Positions 33,877-42,234 of a stretch of DNA of 50,558 nucleotides are shown here, piece by piece (the stretch's first letter is position 1; each line of letters begins with the position of its first letter). The notes beneath the pieces were generated by a model that was not told the origin of the DNA, made no database searches, and saw only the letters and a list, made by a program, of their open reading frames with translations. Origin of the DNA: Streptomyces goshikiensis (GTDB taxonomy: Bacteria > Actinomycetota > Actinomycetes > Streptomycetales > Streptomycetaceae); contig NZ_BMVE01000023.1 of the NCBI RefSeq assembly GCF_014650555.1, positions 1-50,558 on the forward strand, written 5' to 3'. The position numbers and the translations under genes were made by a program.

Positions 33877-34060
33877 GGCGTTGGGGAGGCCGGGTCACGC
33901 CGCATCCGCACAAGGACAGCCCTGGCGGCAGCCGTGCCGCTGGGGCTGGGTGTGGGGGCGCTGCACAGCAACCCTGCGGTCGCGGCCTGATTGCTCAACG
34001 GAGGCGAAGCGGCCTGAAGCAACGTGCTGGTCGCATAGAGTCCATGGCCGGACAGCAAGC
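33877..34060 (+). other. Gap after the STAND gene with a signal-peptide-like scrap
   Basis: Shortly after the STAND stop the plus strand reads RIRTRTALAAAVPLGLGVGA and meets a stop, reminiscent of a truncated signal peptide. No start in context. Nothing else is visible before the array. Confidence 0.3.
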
Positions 34061-34395
34061 CTGTTTCCCGCGACTGCGGGGATGCCCCCGTCAACGCACC
34101 CTGGCAGATGGCCGAAGTCCTCTGCTCCCCCGCGCCTGCGGGGATGACCCCCACCAGCCGGTGCGCTTGGCGTTCTTCAAGACCTGCTCCCCGCACCTGC
34201 GGGGATGACCCCCTGATGCTGCTGGCGGGCGCGCTCGGCGGGCTCTGCTCCCCGCACCCGCGGGGATGACCCCGTGGTGGCTCCTCGGCGGGGGCGGGCG
34301 GTGGTCTGCTCCCCGCACCCGCGGGGATGACCCCGCCCTCACGTTGCGCAGCAGGTTCGGGTGGTACTGCCCCCCGCGCCCGCGGGGATGACCCC
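34061..34395 (+). CRISPR. Type I-E CRISPR array, 6 repeats, no recognisable leader
   Basis: Repeats at 34061, 34122 (with one extra C), 34184, 34245, 34306 and 34367; consensus starts CTGCTCCCCGC, has a 3-4 base variable centre (ACC or GCC) and ends GCGGGGATGACCCC. Spacers are 31-32 nt and all different. The first repeat is degraded (CTGTTTCCCGCGACTG). The 80-bp leader seen at the 39.9 and 47.2 kb arrays is absent upstream. Plus-strand transcription is expected from the 3' half of the repeat (ATGACCCC handle). Confidence 0.95.
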
Positions 34396-34573
34396 TGCCG
34401 ACCGTTCTTGATCTTGCTCCGGGAAGGGGTCGCTTTCTATGACAGTCGCCCAGCGTCTATCCATAGACCCTGCTCGGTCCAAGAGGACACCGCTGTTGTC
34501 CTTCGCCCGCTCATGCCGGGACGCCCTGCGCTGTCCCGGCAGCCCGCAGAGGAGTCAGGTGACCAGCAGCGGA

Positions 34574-35275
34574 TCAGCGTGCAAAGGTGCTGCGGCGACG
34601 GCGAATGCTGGCATCCGTGGCGTGCGGGGCGGTGACGGTGCAGTCCTTCGGAACGGTTCGGATGGCCAGGGTCACACCGCTGGTGATCTGGCAGCGGCGG
34701 CCGATGGTGACGCCGGGACCGATGCTGATGTTGTTGCCGGTCTGGGTGTCGTCGCCGATGAGGGCCCCGAACTGTGTGGTCCCGCACCGGTAGAGGCCGG
34801 TCATGGTGCGGATGATCACTTCCCGATCGGGTGTACGCATGTCCGTGGTCGTGTTGATCGCGGCCACGGTGACGCCGGCGGAGAGGTGGGCTCGGGCTCC
34901 GAGGATCGTGCGGTTGACGCCGATCCGGTGTCCGAGGACGGCTTCTTCGCCGACGAACGTGGCGGTGACTTCGCAGTTGAAGCCGACCTGGGCGCCGGCG
35001 CACAAGACGCTGCCCTTTCTCACGGTGCTGAACTCATGGACTTTGACGCCTGGGCCGATGATCACGTCGTCGCCGATGATCGCTGTGGGGTGGATAAACG
35101 CGGAGGGGTGGATGCGCTGATCCTCCCCCAGCATGACCAGGGCCTCGCGCTGGAGCCCCTTCCACTGATCCAGGAACGCGGCCAGCTCGAACGTCTCCAG
35201 TGCGCCGTACGCGGTCGTGGCGATGGCGCCTTCGGTGGGGGCGGTGACGTAGTCGCCGAGATTGATCCGTTCCAT
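34574..35275 (-). CDS. Left-handed beta-helix (hexapeptide-repeat) acyltransferase-like protein
   Basis: 233 residues from ATG 35275, with GAGAGG upstream. From about residue 55 it is built of hexapeptide repeats (IHPSAFIHPTAIIGDDVIIG, VKVHEFSTVRKGSVLCAGAQ, ISIGPGVTIGRRCQITSGVT), the LpxA/WbbJ-type beta-helix of acetyl- and acyltransferases acting on sugar nucleotides or glycans. The first ~50 residues are helical. It is divergent from a GT2 glycosyltransferase 80 bp away, so a role in decorating a surface glycan is likely. Confidence 0.8.
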   Translation of the reverse strand: MERINLGDYVTAPTEGAIATTAYGALETFELAAFLDQWKGLQREALVMLGEDQRIHPSAFIHPTAIIGDDVIIGPGVKVHEFSTVRKGSVLCAGAQVGFNCEVTATFVGEEAVLGHRIGVNRTILGARAHLSAGVTVAAINTTTDMRTPDREVIIRTMTGLYRCGTTQFGALIGDDTQTGNNISIGPGVTIGRRCQITSGVTLAIRTVPKDCTVTAPHATDASIRRRRSTFAR

Positions 35276-35355
35276 TGCGCTGCCTCTCGTATGGTCCGGG
35301 GCCGGGTTCGACGGGGGTACGCTCGCCGTTCACTTGGCCCCGGAAGGAAGTGGTG

Positions 35356-36237
35356 GTGGTCGTGACCCGGCCGCGTGTGGGTGTCGCCGTTCTGACGATG
35401 GGCGACCGGATGCCCGAGCTGTTTGCCTTGCTGGCCTCGGTGGCCAAGCAGGACGAGGCGGCGGCCCGGGTCGTGGTGGTCGGCAACGGGACGTCCCTGC
35501 CGGGTTTGCCCGAGTGGGTGACCGTGGTGGAGCTGGAGGAAAACCTGGGGGTGTCCGGCGGCCGGAACGTCGCCTGGCGCCGCCTGAGAGACTTCGGGGA
35601 CGTGGACGTCCTGGTGGATCTGGACGACGACGGGCTGCTGATCGAGGCGGATGTGTTCCGGCGGATCTCCGACCTCTACGCGGCTGACGACCGGCTGGGC
35701 ATCGTCTCGTTCCGGATCGCGGACGAAACCGGTGAGACGCAGCGGCGGCACGTGCCCCGCCTGCGGGCGGGTGACCCGATGCGGCGCGGCCTGGTGACGA
35801 CGTTTCTGGGCGGCGGGCACGCCCTGTCTATGCCGATGCTGGAGGAGACCGGTCCCTGGCCGGACGCCTTCTTCTTCACACACGAGGAGACCGACCTGGC
35901 CTGGCGGGCGGTCGACCGCGGTTGGGACATCCTGTACGAGCCGCAGCTGGTGCTCCAGCATCCGCGGACGTCCCCGGCCCGTCACGCGGTCTACTACCGC
36001 ATGACGGCCCGCAACCGGGTCTGGCTGGCCAAGCGGCACCTGCCCGCCCCGTTGGTGCCGGTCTACCTCGGCGTGTGGGTGGCGCTGACCGTGGCTCGCA
36101 CCCGGTCCTTGGCGGGGCTACGGGCCTGGCTCGGAGGGTTCGCCGAGGGCGTCCGGACGTCCGGCGGCCCCCGGCGCCCGATGCGCTGGCGGACGGTCTG
36201 GCGACTGGCCCGGCTGGGCCGGCCCCCGGTCATCTAA
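35356..36237 (+). CDS. GT2-family glycosyltransferase
   Basis: 293 residues, start placed at GTG 35356 (AAGGAAG upstream; GTG 35350, 35353 and 35362 are alternatives). GT-A fold: VGVAVLTMGDRMPELFALLA, ENLGVSGGRN, then the metal-binding VDLDDDGLL, and FFFTHEETDLAWRAVDRGWD, the acceptor-side Glu-rich motif of family 2 enzymes. A C-terminal hydrophobic segment (PLVPVYLGVWVALTVA) may anchor it at the membrane. A close paralogue lies at 38829-39719, sharing even the RLGRPPVI terminus. It ends 4 nt inside the convergent epimerase gene. Confidence 0.88.
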   Translation: MVVTRPRVGVAVLTMGDRMPELFALLASVAKQDEAAARVVVVGNGTSLPGLPEWVTVVELEENLGVSGGRNVAWRRLRDFGDVDVLVDLDDDGLLIEADVFRRISDLYAADDRLGIVSFRIADETGETQRRHVPRLRAGDPMRRGLVTTFLGGGHALSMPMLEETGPWPDAFFFTHEETDLAWRAVDRGWDILYEPQLVLQHPRTSPARHAVYYRMTARNRVWLAKRHLPAPLVPVYLGVWVALTVARTRSLAGLRAWLGGFAEGVRTSGGPRRPMRWRTVWRLARLGRPPVI

Positions 36238-37328
36238 GCCGCGGTGGGCTCTCGCCGGAGCCAGTCCGGGGCGGCGGCCGGGGTGTTCTGGAGCCACTTC
36301 ACGTAGCGCGCCACCCCCTCGGTGATGGTGACCTTCGGCTTCCAGCCCAGGATGTTCTCCATCCGGCGGGTGGCCGCGTACCCGCCGAGCGGGTCACCGG
36401 CCGGCAGTGGCGTCTCCAGGAGCGGCGTGTTCGGGTAGTGGGCCTGGACCAGCTGGGCGACCTTGCGCACGCTGGTGGGGACGCCGGTGCCGATGTTCAC
36501 GGTCTCGGTGTGGGCGCGGGGGCTGACCAGGGCCCGCAAGGTGCCCTCGGCGATGTCGTCCACGTGGACCATGTCCCTCACCTGCCGGCCACCGCCGTTG
36601 AGGTGCAGCGGGAGACCGAGGTGGGCCCGCGCGGCGAACCAGGCCACGACCCAGGAGTGGGAGCCCTGCTTGATGGTCTGCGGTTCGCCGTAGACGGAGA
36701 AGTAGCGGACGATCGCGTACGAGGTGCCGACCTGGCCGAGGACGAGTGCGGCCTGCTCCTCGCCCCACGCCTTCGTGTTGCCGTAGACGGACTTGGGGCG
36801 CATGCGGGTGAACTCGTGGAACTGGGGCGGGATGCGCCCGTGCACGGATTCCAGGAGCTGGCGCATGGTCAGGAGTTCGGGGCTGTCGGTCTCCTCCGGG
36901 TTGCCGTCGCCGTAGACGCTGGCGGAGGAGACGAACACCATGCGGCGGACGCGGTCCGCCGCGGCGACGGCGTCCAGGACGTTCTGGGTTCCGGCCACGT
37001 TGGTGTCGATGGCGGCCAGTGGTTCGCGAGTGCAGGCGGCGACATCCGCGAGGGCGGCGGCGTGGATCACGTAGTCCGAGTCCGCGACCAGCTTGCGCAC
37101 CAGCGTGGTGTCCCGGATGTCGCCCAGGACCACGTCCGGATCCTCAGCGTGCACGCCGAACAGGTCGGCGTACACGTACTCGGGGTAGGCGTTCATGGTG
37201 CACAGGGCGACCGGGCGGGCGCCGAGGTCCCTCAGCCGGGCGGTGAGGCGGGAGCCGATGAGTCCGGCGCCGCCGGTCACCAGGACGGTGGCGCCGGCCA
37301 GGGCGCTGAGGTTCGAGTGGTGGTGCAC
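36234..37328 (-). CDS. NAD-dependent sugar-nucleotide epimerase/dehydratase
   Basis: 364 residues from GTG 37328 (GGAGG upstream; the in-frame ATG at 37382 lacks one). Extended SDR: VLVTGGAGLIGSRL near residue 15-28, DIRDTTLV, VIHAAALADV, SSASVYGDG and the catalytic Y-x3-K in KSVYGNTKAW. These enzymes interconvert UDP- or dTDP-sugars. With two GT2 enzymes and an acyltransferase beside it, it most likely supplies a modified sugar for a cell-surface glycan. 3' end overlaps the GT2 gene stop. Confidence 0.88.
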   Translation of the reverse strand: MHHHSNLSALAGATVLVTGGAGLIGSRLTARLRDLGARPVALCTMNAYPEYVYADLFGVHAEDPDVVLGDIRDTTLVRKLVADSDYVIHAAALADVAACTREPLAAIDTNVAGTQNVLDAVAAADRVRRMVFVSSASVYGDGNPEETDSPELLTMRQLLESVHGRIPPQFHEFTRMRPKSVYGNTKAWGEEQAALVLGQVGTSYAIVRYFSVYGEPQTIKQGSHSWVVAWFAARAHLGLPLHLNGGGRQVRDMVHVDDIAEGTLRALVSPRAHTETVNIGTGVPTSVRKVAQLVQAHYPNTPLLETPLPAGDPLGGYAATRRMENILGWKPKVTITEGVARYVKWLQNTPAAAPDWLRREPTAA

Positions 37329-37470
37329 GATGCCTCCAGAAGCAGCGTTCGGGTGGAACCTGAGAGGCGGCCGGCCTTGCAATCAGTGAAGCAGCGGTCA
37401 CTGTGCGCGGGTACCGTGGACGAGGCAGCATCCCGTTCAATCTGTTCAAGATCGGCTCAGGGAGTGCGAG

Positions 37471-38832
37471 TTGACGGAGAGGCGAAATCCGAACACCGCA
37501 CTGGCGGACGCCATCGCCGAGGCCGGGTGCACGTACGAGGCCCTGGCCAGGGAGATCCGTACCGTTGCCGCCGAGGCCGGGGAAGAACTGCGCACCTCCC
37601 GCTCGGCCGTCCACTCCTGGGTCACAGGCGGTACCCCAAGCGGTCAGACCCGCTCGTACATCGCCGAGGCCCTCACCAGAAGGATGAAGCGGAAGGTCAC
37701 GCCTGCCGAGATCGGTCTAGGCTGCGCAGGCATCGGGGAGGCCCTGGGGGCCGATCCGTTGGCCAGCGCCACCGACCTCGGGAGATTCGTGATGCTCCGT
37801 CGCAGGGACTTCCTCAACTCCGCCTTCGCGACGGCCGCCGTCGGTCTGCCACTCGCCTACGACCACGAAGCCGTTGCCTGCACCCTGCGAGCCGCCGAAC
37901 GCGGCGGCAGCGTCGGCGCCGAGGAGGTCGCCACCGTCGCGCACCTCACCGAGACCTTCCGGAGCGCGGACGACCGGCTGGGCGGCGGCCACGGGCTGAC
38001 GACGGTGACCGCCTACCTCACGGACACGGTAGTCCCCATGCTGGAGGGACGATTCCCGTCCGAGGCGGTACGCCGAAGCGCCTTCGGAGCGGCGGCCACG
38101 CTGGCGTGCCTGGTCGGCTGGAAGCACCACGACCTCGGCCGGGAAGGTGCGGCCCAGCGCTACTACCTGCTCGGCTTCCAGCTGGCTTGCGAGTCCGACC
38201 CTGCCGGGCACGGTGCGTGGATGATGCGTGCCCTGACCCACCAGGCCCTTGACCTCGGCCACCCCAACTCGTGCATCGGCCTGGCAGAGGAAGCACTGCG
38301 GCGGGCATCGGGCAAGGTCGACCGGCAGACCGAGGCACTCCTGCTGGTCACACGCGCCAGGGCGTACGGAGCCGGCGGACAGGGCGAGAAGGCGGCGGCC
38401 TCGCTGCTGTCGGCCGAAGACGCGATGCTGGCCGGGGACGATCAGGTGCCCTCGTACGCCGCGGCTTCCGGGCCCGTCTCGGCCACGGTCGCCTCGCACA
38501 CCGCCAAGACCCTGACCGAGATGAAGGACCACCAGGCGGCCGAGAAGCACTACCGCGCGGCCCTCAGGGGGCGGGTGCCGGGCACGTACCAGCGCGTGCA
38601 CGGCCTCACCATGGTCAACCTCGGCAAGTCGGTCGCCGCCCAGCACCGGCACGAAGAGGCCGTGGCCCTGTGGGCCCGCTCCCTGGACTTCATGGACGGC
38701 GTGGCCTCCGACCGGAACCGGAAGGAAATCAGGTCGATCCAGTCCACAGCGGCCGGCTACCGACGGCGCAGGGTCCCCGGGGCCGAAGCCCTGAACCAGC
38801 GCGCTGCCGAGCTGCTGCGGACCCACGCGTGA
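37471..38832 (+). CDS. TPR-containing regulator with N-terminal HTH-like domain
   Basis: 453 residues from TTG 37471. The first ~75 residues form an XRE-like DNA-binding domain (ADAIAEAGCTYEALAREIRT, SRSAVHSWVTGG). A long helical part follows with TPR-like hairpins (LAEEALRRASGKVDRQTEAL, KDHQAAEKHYRAAL, LWARSLDFMDGVASDRNRKE). Such Streptomyces regulators often sit next to the genes they control and may sense small ligands through the TPR part. Its stop overlaps the start of the second GT2 gene (GTGA), so the two are one transcription unit. Confidence 0.8.
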   Translation: MTERRNPNTALADAIAEAGCTYEALAREIRTVAAEAGEELRTSRSAVHSWVTGGTPSGQTRSYIAEALTRRMKRKVTPAEIGLGCAGIGEALGADPLASATDLGRFVMLRRRDFLNSAFATAAVGLPLAYDHEAVACTLRAAERGGSVGAEEVATVAHLTETFRSADDRLGGGHGLTTVTAYLTDTVVPMLEGRFPSEAVRRSAFGAAATLACLVGWKHHDLGREGAAQRYYLLGFQLACESDPAGHGAWMMRALTHQALDLGHPNSCIGLAEEALRRASGKVDRQTEALLLVTRARAYGAGGQGEKAAASLLSAEDAMLAGDDQVPSYAAASGPVSATVASHTAKTLTEMKDHQAAEKHYRAALRGRVPGTYQRVHGLTMVNLGKSVAAQHRHEEAVALWARSLDFMDGVASDRNRKEIRSIQSTAAGYRRRRVPGAEALNQRAAELLRTHA

Positions 38833-39719
38833 ACGGCGACCGTACCGACATGCCTACGGTCGGCGTCGTGATCCTCACCATGGGAGACCGGGAGAAGGAA
38901 CTCCAGGCCCTCCTCACGTCGGTGGCGGCACAGGAAGGAGCCCCTGCAACGGTCGTCGTGCTCGGTCAGGGGGTAAGCCTGCCGGACCTCCGCGACGGGG
39001 TCGCGGCCGTCGAACTGCCGGAGAACCTGGGCATCCCCGGGGGCCGGAACGCAGGAGTCCAGTGGCTGCGCGAACACGGCGGCGTTGATGTCGTGCTGGT
39101 TCTTGACGACGACGGCCTGCTGCCCCAGACCGACACCCTGCGACTGGTCAGGGAGGCATTCACCGCGAACCCCCGCCTGGGAGTTGTGGGCTTCCGCATC
39201 GCGGACGAAGCAGGAACCTCCCAGCGCAGACACGTTCCCCGCCTCGCCGGCGCCGACCCGCTCGTCTCCGGACCGGTCACGACCTTCCTGGGCGGCGCCC
39301 ACGCCATCCGTATGCGCGTCATCGACGAAGTCGGCGAGTTCCCCGCCCAGTTCTTCTACGCCCACGAGGAGACCGACTTCGCCTGGCGCGCGCTCGACGC
39401 CGGCTGGCAGATCGACTACCGGGCGGACCTGGTACTGACCCATCCCCGAACCGCGGCGTCCCGCCACGCGGTCTATTACCGGAACACCGGACGCAACCGA
39501 GTCTGGCTGGCGAAGCGGAACCTACCCGCCGTGCTGGTCCCGGTGTACCTCGGCTCATGGGCGGCGTACACCTTTGTCCAGCGGCCCCCGCTGGCAGGGC
39601 TGAAGTCGTGGTGGGCCGGGTTCTTCGAGGGCGTGCGGACAGCGTGCCCGCCGCGCCACCCCATACGGTGGCGGACGGTGTGGCGCATGACTCGACTAGG
39701 CCGGCCGCCGGTGATCTAG
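38829..39719 (+). CDS. GT2-family glycosyltransferase, paralogue of the 35356 gene
   Basis: 296 residues from GTG 38829, overlapping the regulator stop by 4 nt; ATG 38850 is an alternative. Same architecture and long identical runs as the first GT2: VGVVILTMGDREKELQALLT, ENLGIPGGRN, VLDDDGLL, SQRRHVPRLAGADPL, FYAHEETDFAWRALDAGWQI, and the terminal RLGRPPVI. The two flank the epimerase and regulator, which points to a duplication followed by divergence in acceptor or donor choice. The array leader begins about 170 bp downstream. Confidence 0.88.
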   Translation: MNGDRTDMPTVGVVILTMGDREKELQALLTSVAAQEGAPATVVVLGQGVSLPDLRDGVAAVELPENLGIPGGRNAGVQWLREHGGVDVVLVLDDDGLLPQTDTLRLVREAFTANPRLGVVGFRIADEAGTSQRRHVPRLAGADPLVSGPVTTFLGGAHAIRMRVIDEVGEFPAQFFYAHEETDFAWRALDAGWQIDYRADLVLTHPRTAASRHAVYYRNTGRNRVWLAKRNLPAVLVPVYLGSWAAYTFVQRPPLAGLKSWWAGFFEGVRTACPPRHPIRWRTVWRMTRLGRPPVI

Positions 39720-39891
39720 CACCTCTACTGCTGCTCGCGCACGTTGCCCGGGACGCTTCAGCGCTCCGGGTAACGTCCGGGTTCGGCCGCGCCGAGGTAC
39801 TGAAGTGCAGTGACCGCGTTGCTCCACCTCCGCCGAGCCGCCAAGGCTGGAGCAAGGCATCGAAGCGCCGCCGCTTCGGAAGCAGATAGAT

Positions 39892-39972
39892 CCGATTGAT
39901 ACCCTATGGTCGGAATCTCGGGAAGTGGTTCAAAGCGAGCCGGATCCCGTAGAAACGCGCAGGTCACGAAGA
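39892..39972 (+). promoter_or_regulatory. CRISPR leader (copy 1)
   Basis: 81 bp beginning CCGATTGATACCCTATGG and ending CGCAGGTCACGAAGA immediately before the first repeat. It is nearly identical to 47203-47282 before another array. Leaders carry the promoter of the array and the site read by the Cas1-Cas2 integrase, so this array should still be transcribed and could accept spacers. Confidence 0.8.
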
Positions 39973-40246
39973 CTGCTCCCCGCACCCGCGGGGATGACCC
40001 CAGCATCCTGGCCGGGCTGACGCTCATCCGTGAGCTGCTCCCCGCACCCGCGGGGATGACCCCGGCTCAAGACGTCCTCCCGAGTCAAGGCGTCTCTGCT
40101 CCCCGCACCCGCGGGGATGACCCCCGTCGTCACGCAGTACCGCGACAGTCAGACCGCTGCTCCCCGCACCCGCGGGGATGACCCCGAGATTTACCGCTTC
40201 CCGAGCCACAGCCGAGACTGCTCCCCGCACCCGCGGGGATGACCCC
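39973..40246 (+). CRISPR. Type I-E CRISPR array, 5 repeats
   Basis: Identical 29-bp repeats at 39973, 40035, 40096, 40157 and 40218, starting CTGCTCCCCGCACC and ending CGCGGGGATGACCCC; spacers 32-33 nt, all distinct. A conserved leader precedes it. The perfect identity of all repeats contrasts with the decayed array next to cse1 and argues that this array is young or maintained. Confidence 0.97.
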
Positions 40247-40313
40247 GCGGCCTCCAGGTAGTCGTGCTGGTTAAGCGCCAGATGTAGAGGTGTTGCGGGG
40301 TCTGCACCGCAGG

Positions 40314-40628
40314 TCAGCGGTTGCCGGTCCAGACGATGCGCTCCGCGAATCCGCCCCGCTGCTCGGCCTTGGACGCCCGGATCTTCTCCAGCTGAGCCGG
40401 ATCGACGCCGAGGTCGGCCGCGAGGGCGAAGGCGACCTCGAGGACGTCCGCGAGCTCTTCGGGGGCGTCGGTCTCGTCCGCCTCCATGTACTCCGCGACT
40501 TCTTCCTCGAGCTTCCCGCGGAGGCGCTGCCGGTACTCGGCCGGATCGGCCACGTAGACCTCCGGCTCGGCTCCGTCCGCGCGGATGATCTGAGGAATCC
40601 GGTCCCGTACCAGCTTGCCGTGGAGCAC
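40314..40628 (-). CDS. MazG-like / phosphoribosyl-ATP pyrophosphohydrolase-like house-cleaning protein
   Basis: 104 residues from GTG 40628, chosen because AGGAGAA lies 4 nt upstream. All-alpha NTP-PPase pattern: HGKLVRDRIPQIIRADG opening, then KLEEEVAEYMEADETDAPEE with ELADVLEVAFALAADLG, giving the EExx...ExxD metal-binding layout of MazG-type enzymes. Such proteins hydrolyse abnormal nucleoside triphosphates and sometimes occur in defence islands. It is about 65 bp beyond the end of a CRISPR array and convergent with it. Confidence 0.8.
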   Translation of the reverse strand: MLHGKLVRDRIPQIIRADGAEPEVYVADPAEYRQRLRGKLEEEVAEYMEADETDAPEELADVLEVAFALAADLGVDPAQLEKIRASKAEQRGGFAERIVWTGNR

Positions 40629-40747
40629 GTACTTCTCCTGCACCAGATCGCCATGGGCCGGCCAGACGGCCGGGCCCTCATGTTGTTCGAGCCTAGAGAT
40701 GGGGCCTCAACTGGCGCCATCAGAACCAGAAACCCCACCCGCAGCGG

Positions 40748-41308
40748 CTAGCCGATCGCGCCGGGGAAGCGCTCCAGCAGCCTCGCGATGTCGGAGCGGA
40801 GGTTGCATTCGGGGGCATCGACCTCCTCCTGCTGCATGGCCCCCTCCCGGGAGAGGGTGCGCACGGCGATGGTGACCTCGCCGAGGCCCTCGCGCGGGCC
40901 GTCCCGCCGGCTCATCTCCGCCCATTGCCGGAGCGTGATCGGATCGTCCTGCCACAGCCGCAGGTACTCGTGCTTGAAGGCGCACGGGCGGCCGCCGTGG
41001 GGCTCTTGGAGGCCCGAGTGCGTGCCGGGCACGCCGGCGCTGAGGTGGCTGAGACCGGCGCGGATGTTCTGCTCCTCCACCAGGCCGTACGCGAAGAACG
41101 TGCGGCCGGTGGGCACCCATAGGCGGACACCCGCGACGAGATACGGGCCGCGCGGCCCCGAGCGAGCGTGGCCAGGCAGCCACCCCGGCCAGGTGGTCAG
41201 TGTTCGGGCTTCCGGTCCGGCCCGCGGTCCGGACCGGAACGTGGGCCGGGGTGCGCGCAGTCGCCGGCGGGTCAGCTCGTCGGCAGAGTGGGTTTCGCTT
41301 TCCCGCAT
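40748..41308 (-). CDS. Hypothetical protein with conserved alpha/beta core
   Basis: 186 residues from ATG 41308. The first ~45 residues are polar and disordered. The rest looks like a genuine domain: GPYLVAGVRLWVPTGRTFFA, YGLVEEQNIRAGLSHLSAG, CAFKHEYLRLWQDDPITLRQ and DIARLLERFPGAIG at the end. I do not recognise the family. It is the last gene of a minus-strand row that starts with an XRE regulator at 43479, and lies directly after a frameshifted gene. Confidence 0.6.
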   Translation of the reverse strand: MRESETHSADELTRRRLRAPRPTFRSGPRAGPEARTLTTWPGWLPGHARSGPRGPYLVAGVRLWVPTGRTFFAYGLVEEQNIRAGLSHLSAGVPGTHSGLQEPHGGRPCAFKHEYLRLWQDDPITLRQWAEMSRRDGPREGLGEVTIAVRTLSREGAMQQEEVDAPECNLRSDIARLLERFPGAIG

Positions 41309-41315
41309 GATCCGT

Positions 41316-41558
41316 TCACTGGGGTTTGATGGCGACGGCGACGCCGGCGTACGCCGCAGAGACGTAGTCGGGGACGGCGGCGAACGGGTGGTTCCTCTGG
41401 TGCCGGCCGGTGGGGAACCGGGCCTCCGTAGAGGTCGCCCCAGTCCCCGAAGAGGCTGGAGCCGGACTGCCGGTCCCGGGGCCGGAAGGCGATCCCCGCC
41501 TCGCCGTACATGGCTTGGACCCGCTCGACCCACGTGGTAAATGGCTGCGGTCGGTCAT
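41316..41558 (-). pseudogene. Frameshifted small hypothetical gene
   Basis: Two natural pieces in different frames: FTTWVERVQAMYGEAGIAFR with QSGSSLFGDWGDLYGG, then HPFAAVPDYVSAAYAGVAVA to the stop at 41316-41318. The break is near 41425. The expected start region holds a tandem 14-bp duplication (CGACCCCCGATGAC twice) that itself changes frame. Family unknown. Confidence 0.5.
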
Positions 41559-41568
41559 CGGGGGTCGG

Positions 41569-41775
41569 TCATCGGGGGTCGGCCTCGCGCAGGGTCTGGT
41601 GGTCGGGGACGATCCACTCCCTGCCGCCGCCCTCGGGGCGCAGGAAGACAGCCTTGGGGATGATCCGCCTGGTAGCGGGGTCCTCCCACTCGCCGATGAA
41701 CTGGATGACTCCCTCGCGGTCTTCGGGGTCCAGGACGCGGGCGCCCTCGTGGAGCCAGCCGGGCAGCCTGCTCAT
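41569..41775 (-). CDS. Small conserved hypothetical protein
   Basis: 68 residues from ATG 41775, overlapping the upstream stop (ATGA). Sequence MSRLPGWLHEGARVLDPEDR, then GVIQFIGEWEDPATRRIIPK and AVFLRPEGGGREWIVP suggests a small beta-barrel-like fold. Companion of the 134-aa protein before it and the XRE regulator; such triplets are frequent in Streptomyces, with unknown role. Confidence 0.65.
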   Translation of the reverse strand: MSRLPGWLHEGARVLDPEDREGVIQFIGEWEDPATRRIIPKAVFLRPEGGGREWIVPDHQTLREADPR

Positions 41776-42176
41776 GGCGCACCGTCCGCGCCGGCGTTCC
41801 GGAGGAGTCGCTGCATGCCGCGCTCGGCGCGGGCCCGCAGGGAGGGGCTGGGGCCGGGGCCGGCGAAGGGGTCTTCCCAGGGGGCGTACTCGGGCTCCTG
41901 CTGCACGGTGCTGCCGGGGATCCGGCTGGGGAGCGGGGCGGGAGCGTCCTCCGGGGGCATGAGGTTGTCGAAGGCGGCGTTCCAGCCCTCTTCGCCCCCG
42001 CCCTCGGGGCACAGGCGGTAGACCGTCGTCCCTGTTTCCCCGGGGACGTCTATGACCACGCCCGTGCGGGAGGCGGCGGTGTCGAACGCGAGGTCGCCGC
42101 GCAGGGGCCAGCGGGGGTCAGGATCGTCCGCCTGCTGTCGTACGCGGTCATGGTCAGTGCGACGCGTAGAGGTCAT
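41772..42176 (-). CDS. Small conserved hypothetical protein next to XRE regulator
   Basis: 134 residues from ATG 42176. Recognisable stretches are RWPLRGDLAFDTAASRTGVV and VYRLCPEGGGEEGWNAAFDN; the second half is Pro/Arg-rich. It probably forms a small beta domain similar to its coupled partner. The stop overlaps the partner's start by 4 nt. About 58 bp separate it from the regulator gene upstream, so all three likely form one operon. Confidence 0.65.
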   Translation of the reverse strand: MTSTRRTDHDRVRQQADDPDPRWPLRGDLAFDTAASRTGVVIDVPGETGTTVYRLCPEGGGEEGWNAAFDNLMPPEDAPAPLPSRIPGSTVQQEPEYAPWEDPFAGPGPSPSLRARAERGMQRLLRNAGADGAP

Positions 42177-42234
42177 GTAGCGGACCGTATGCAACCCGCT
42201 GCGCACGAATATGAATCCGCGGAATGTCCCCAGA

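Noticed and set aside
23740..34395. CRISPR-guided (Tn7-like) transposon explaining the missing cas3
   Set aside because: No tnsA, tnsB, tnsC or tniQ-like gene is present anywhere in the window, and no transposon ends were seen.
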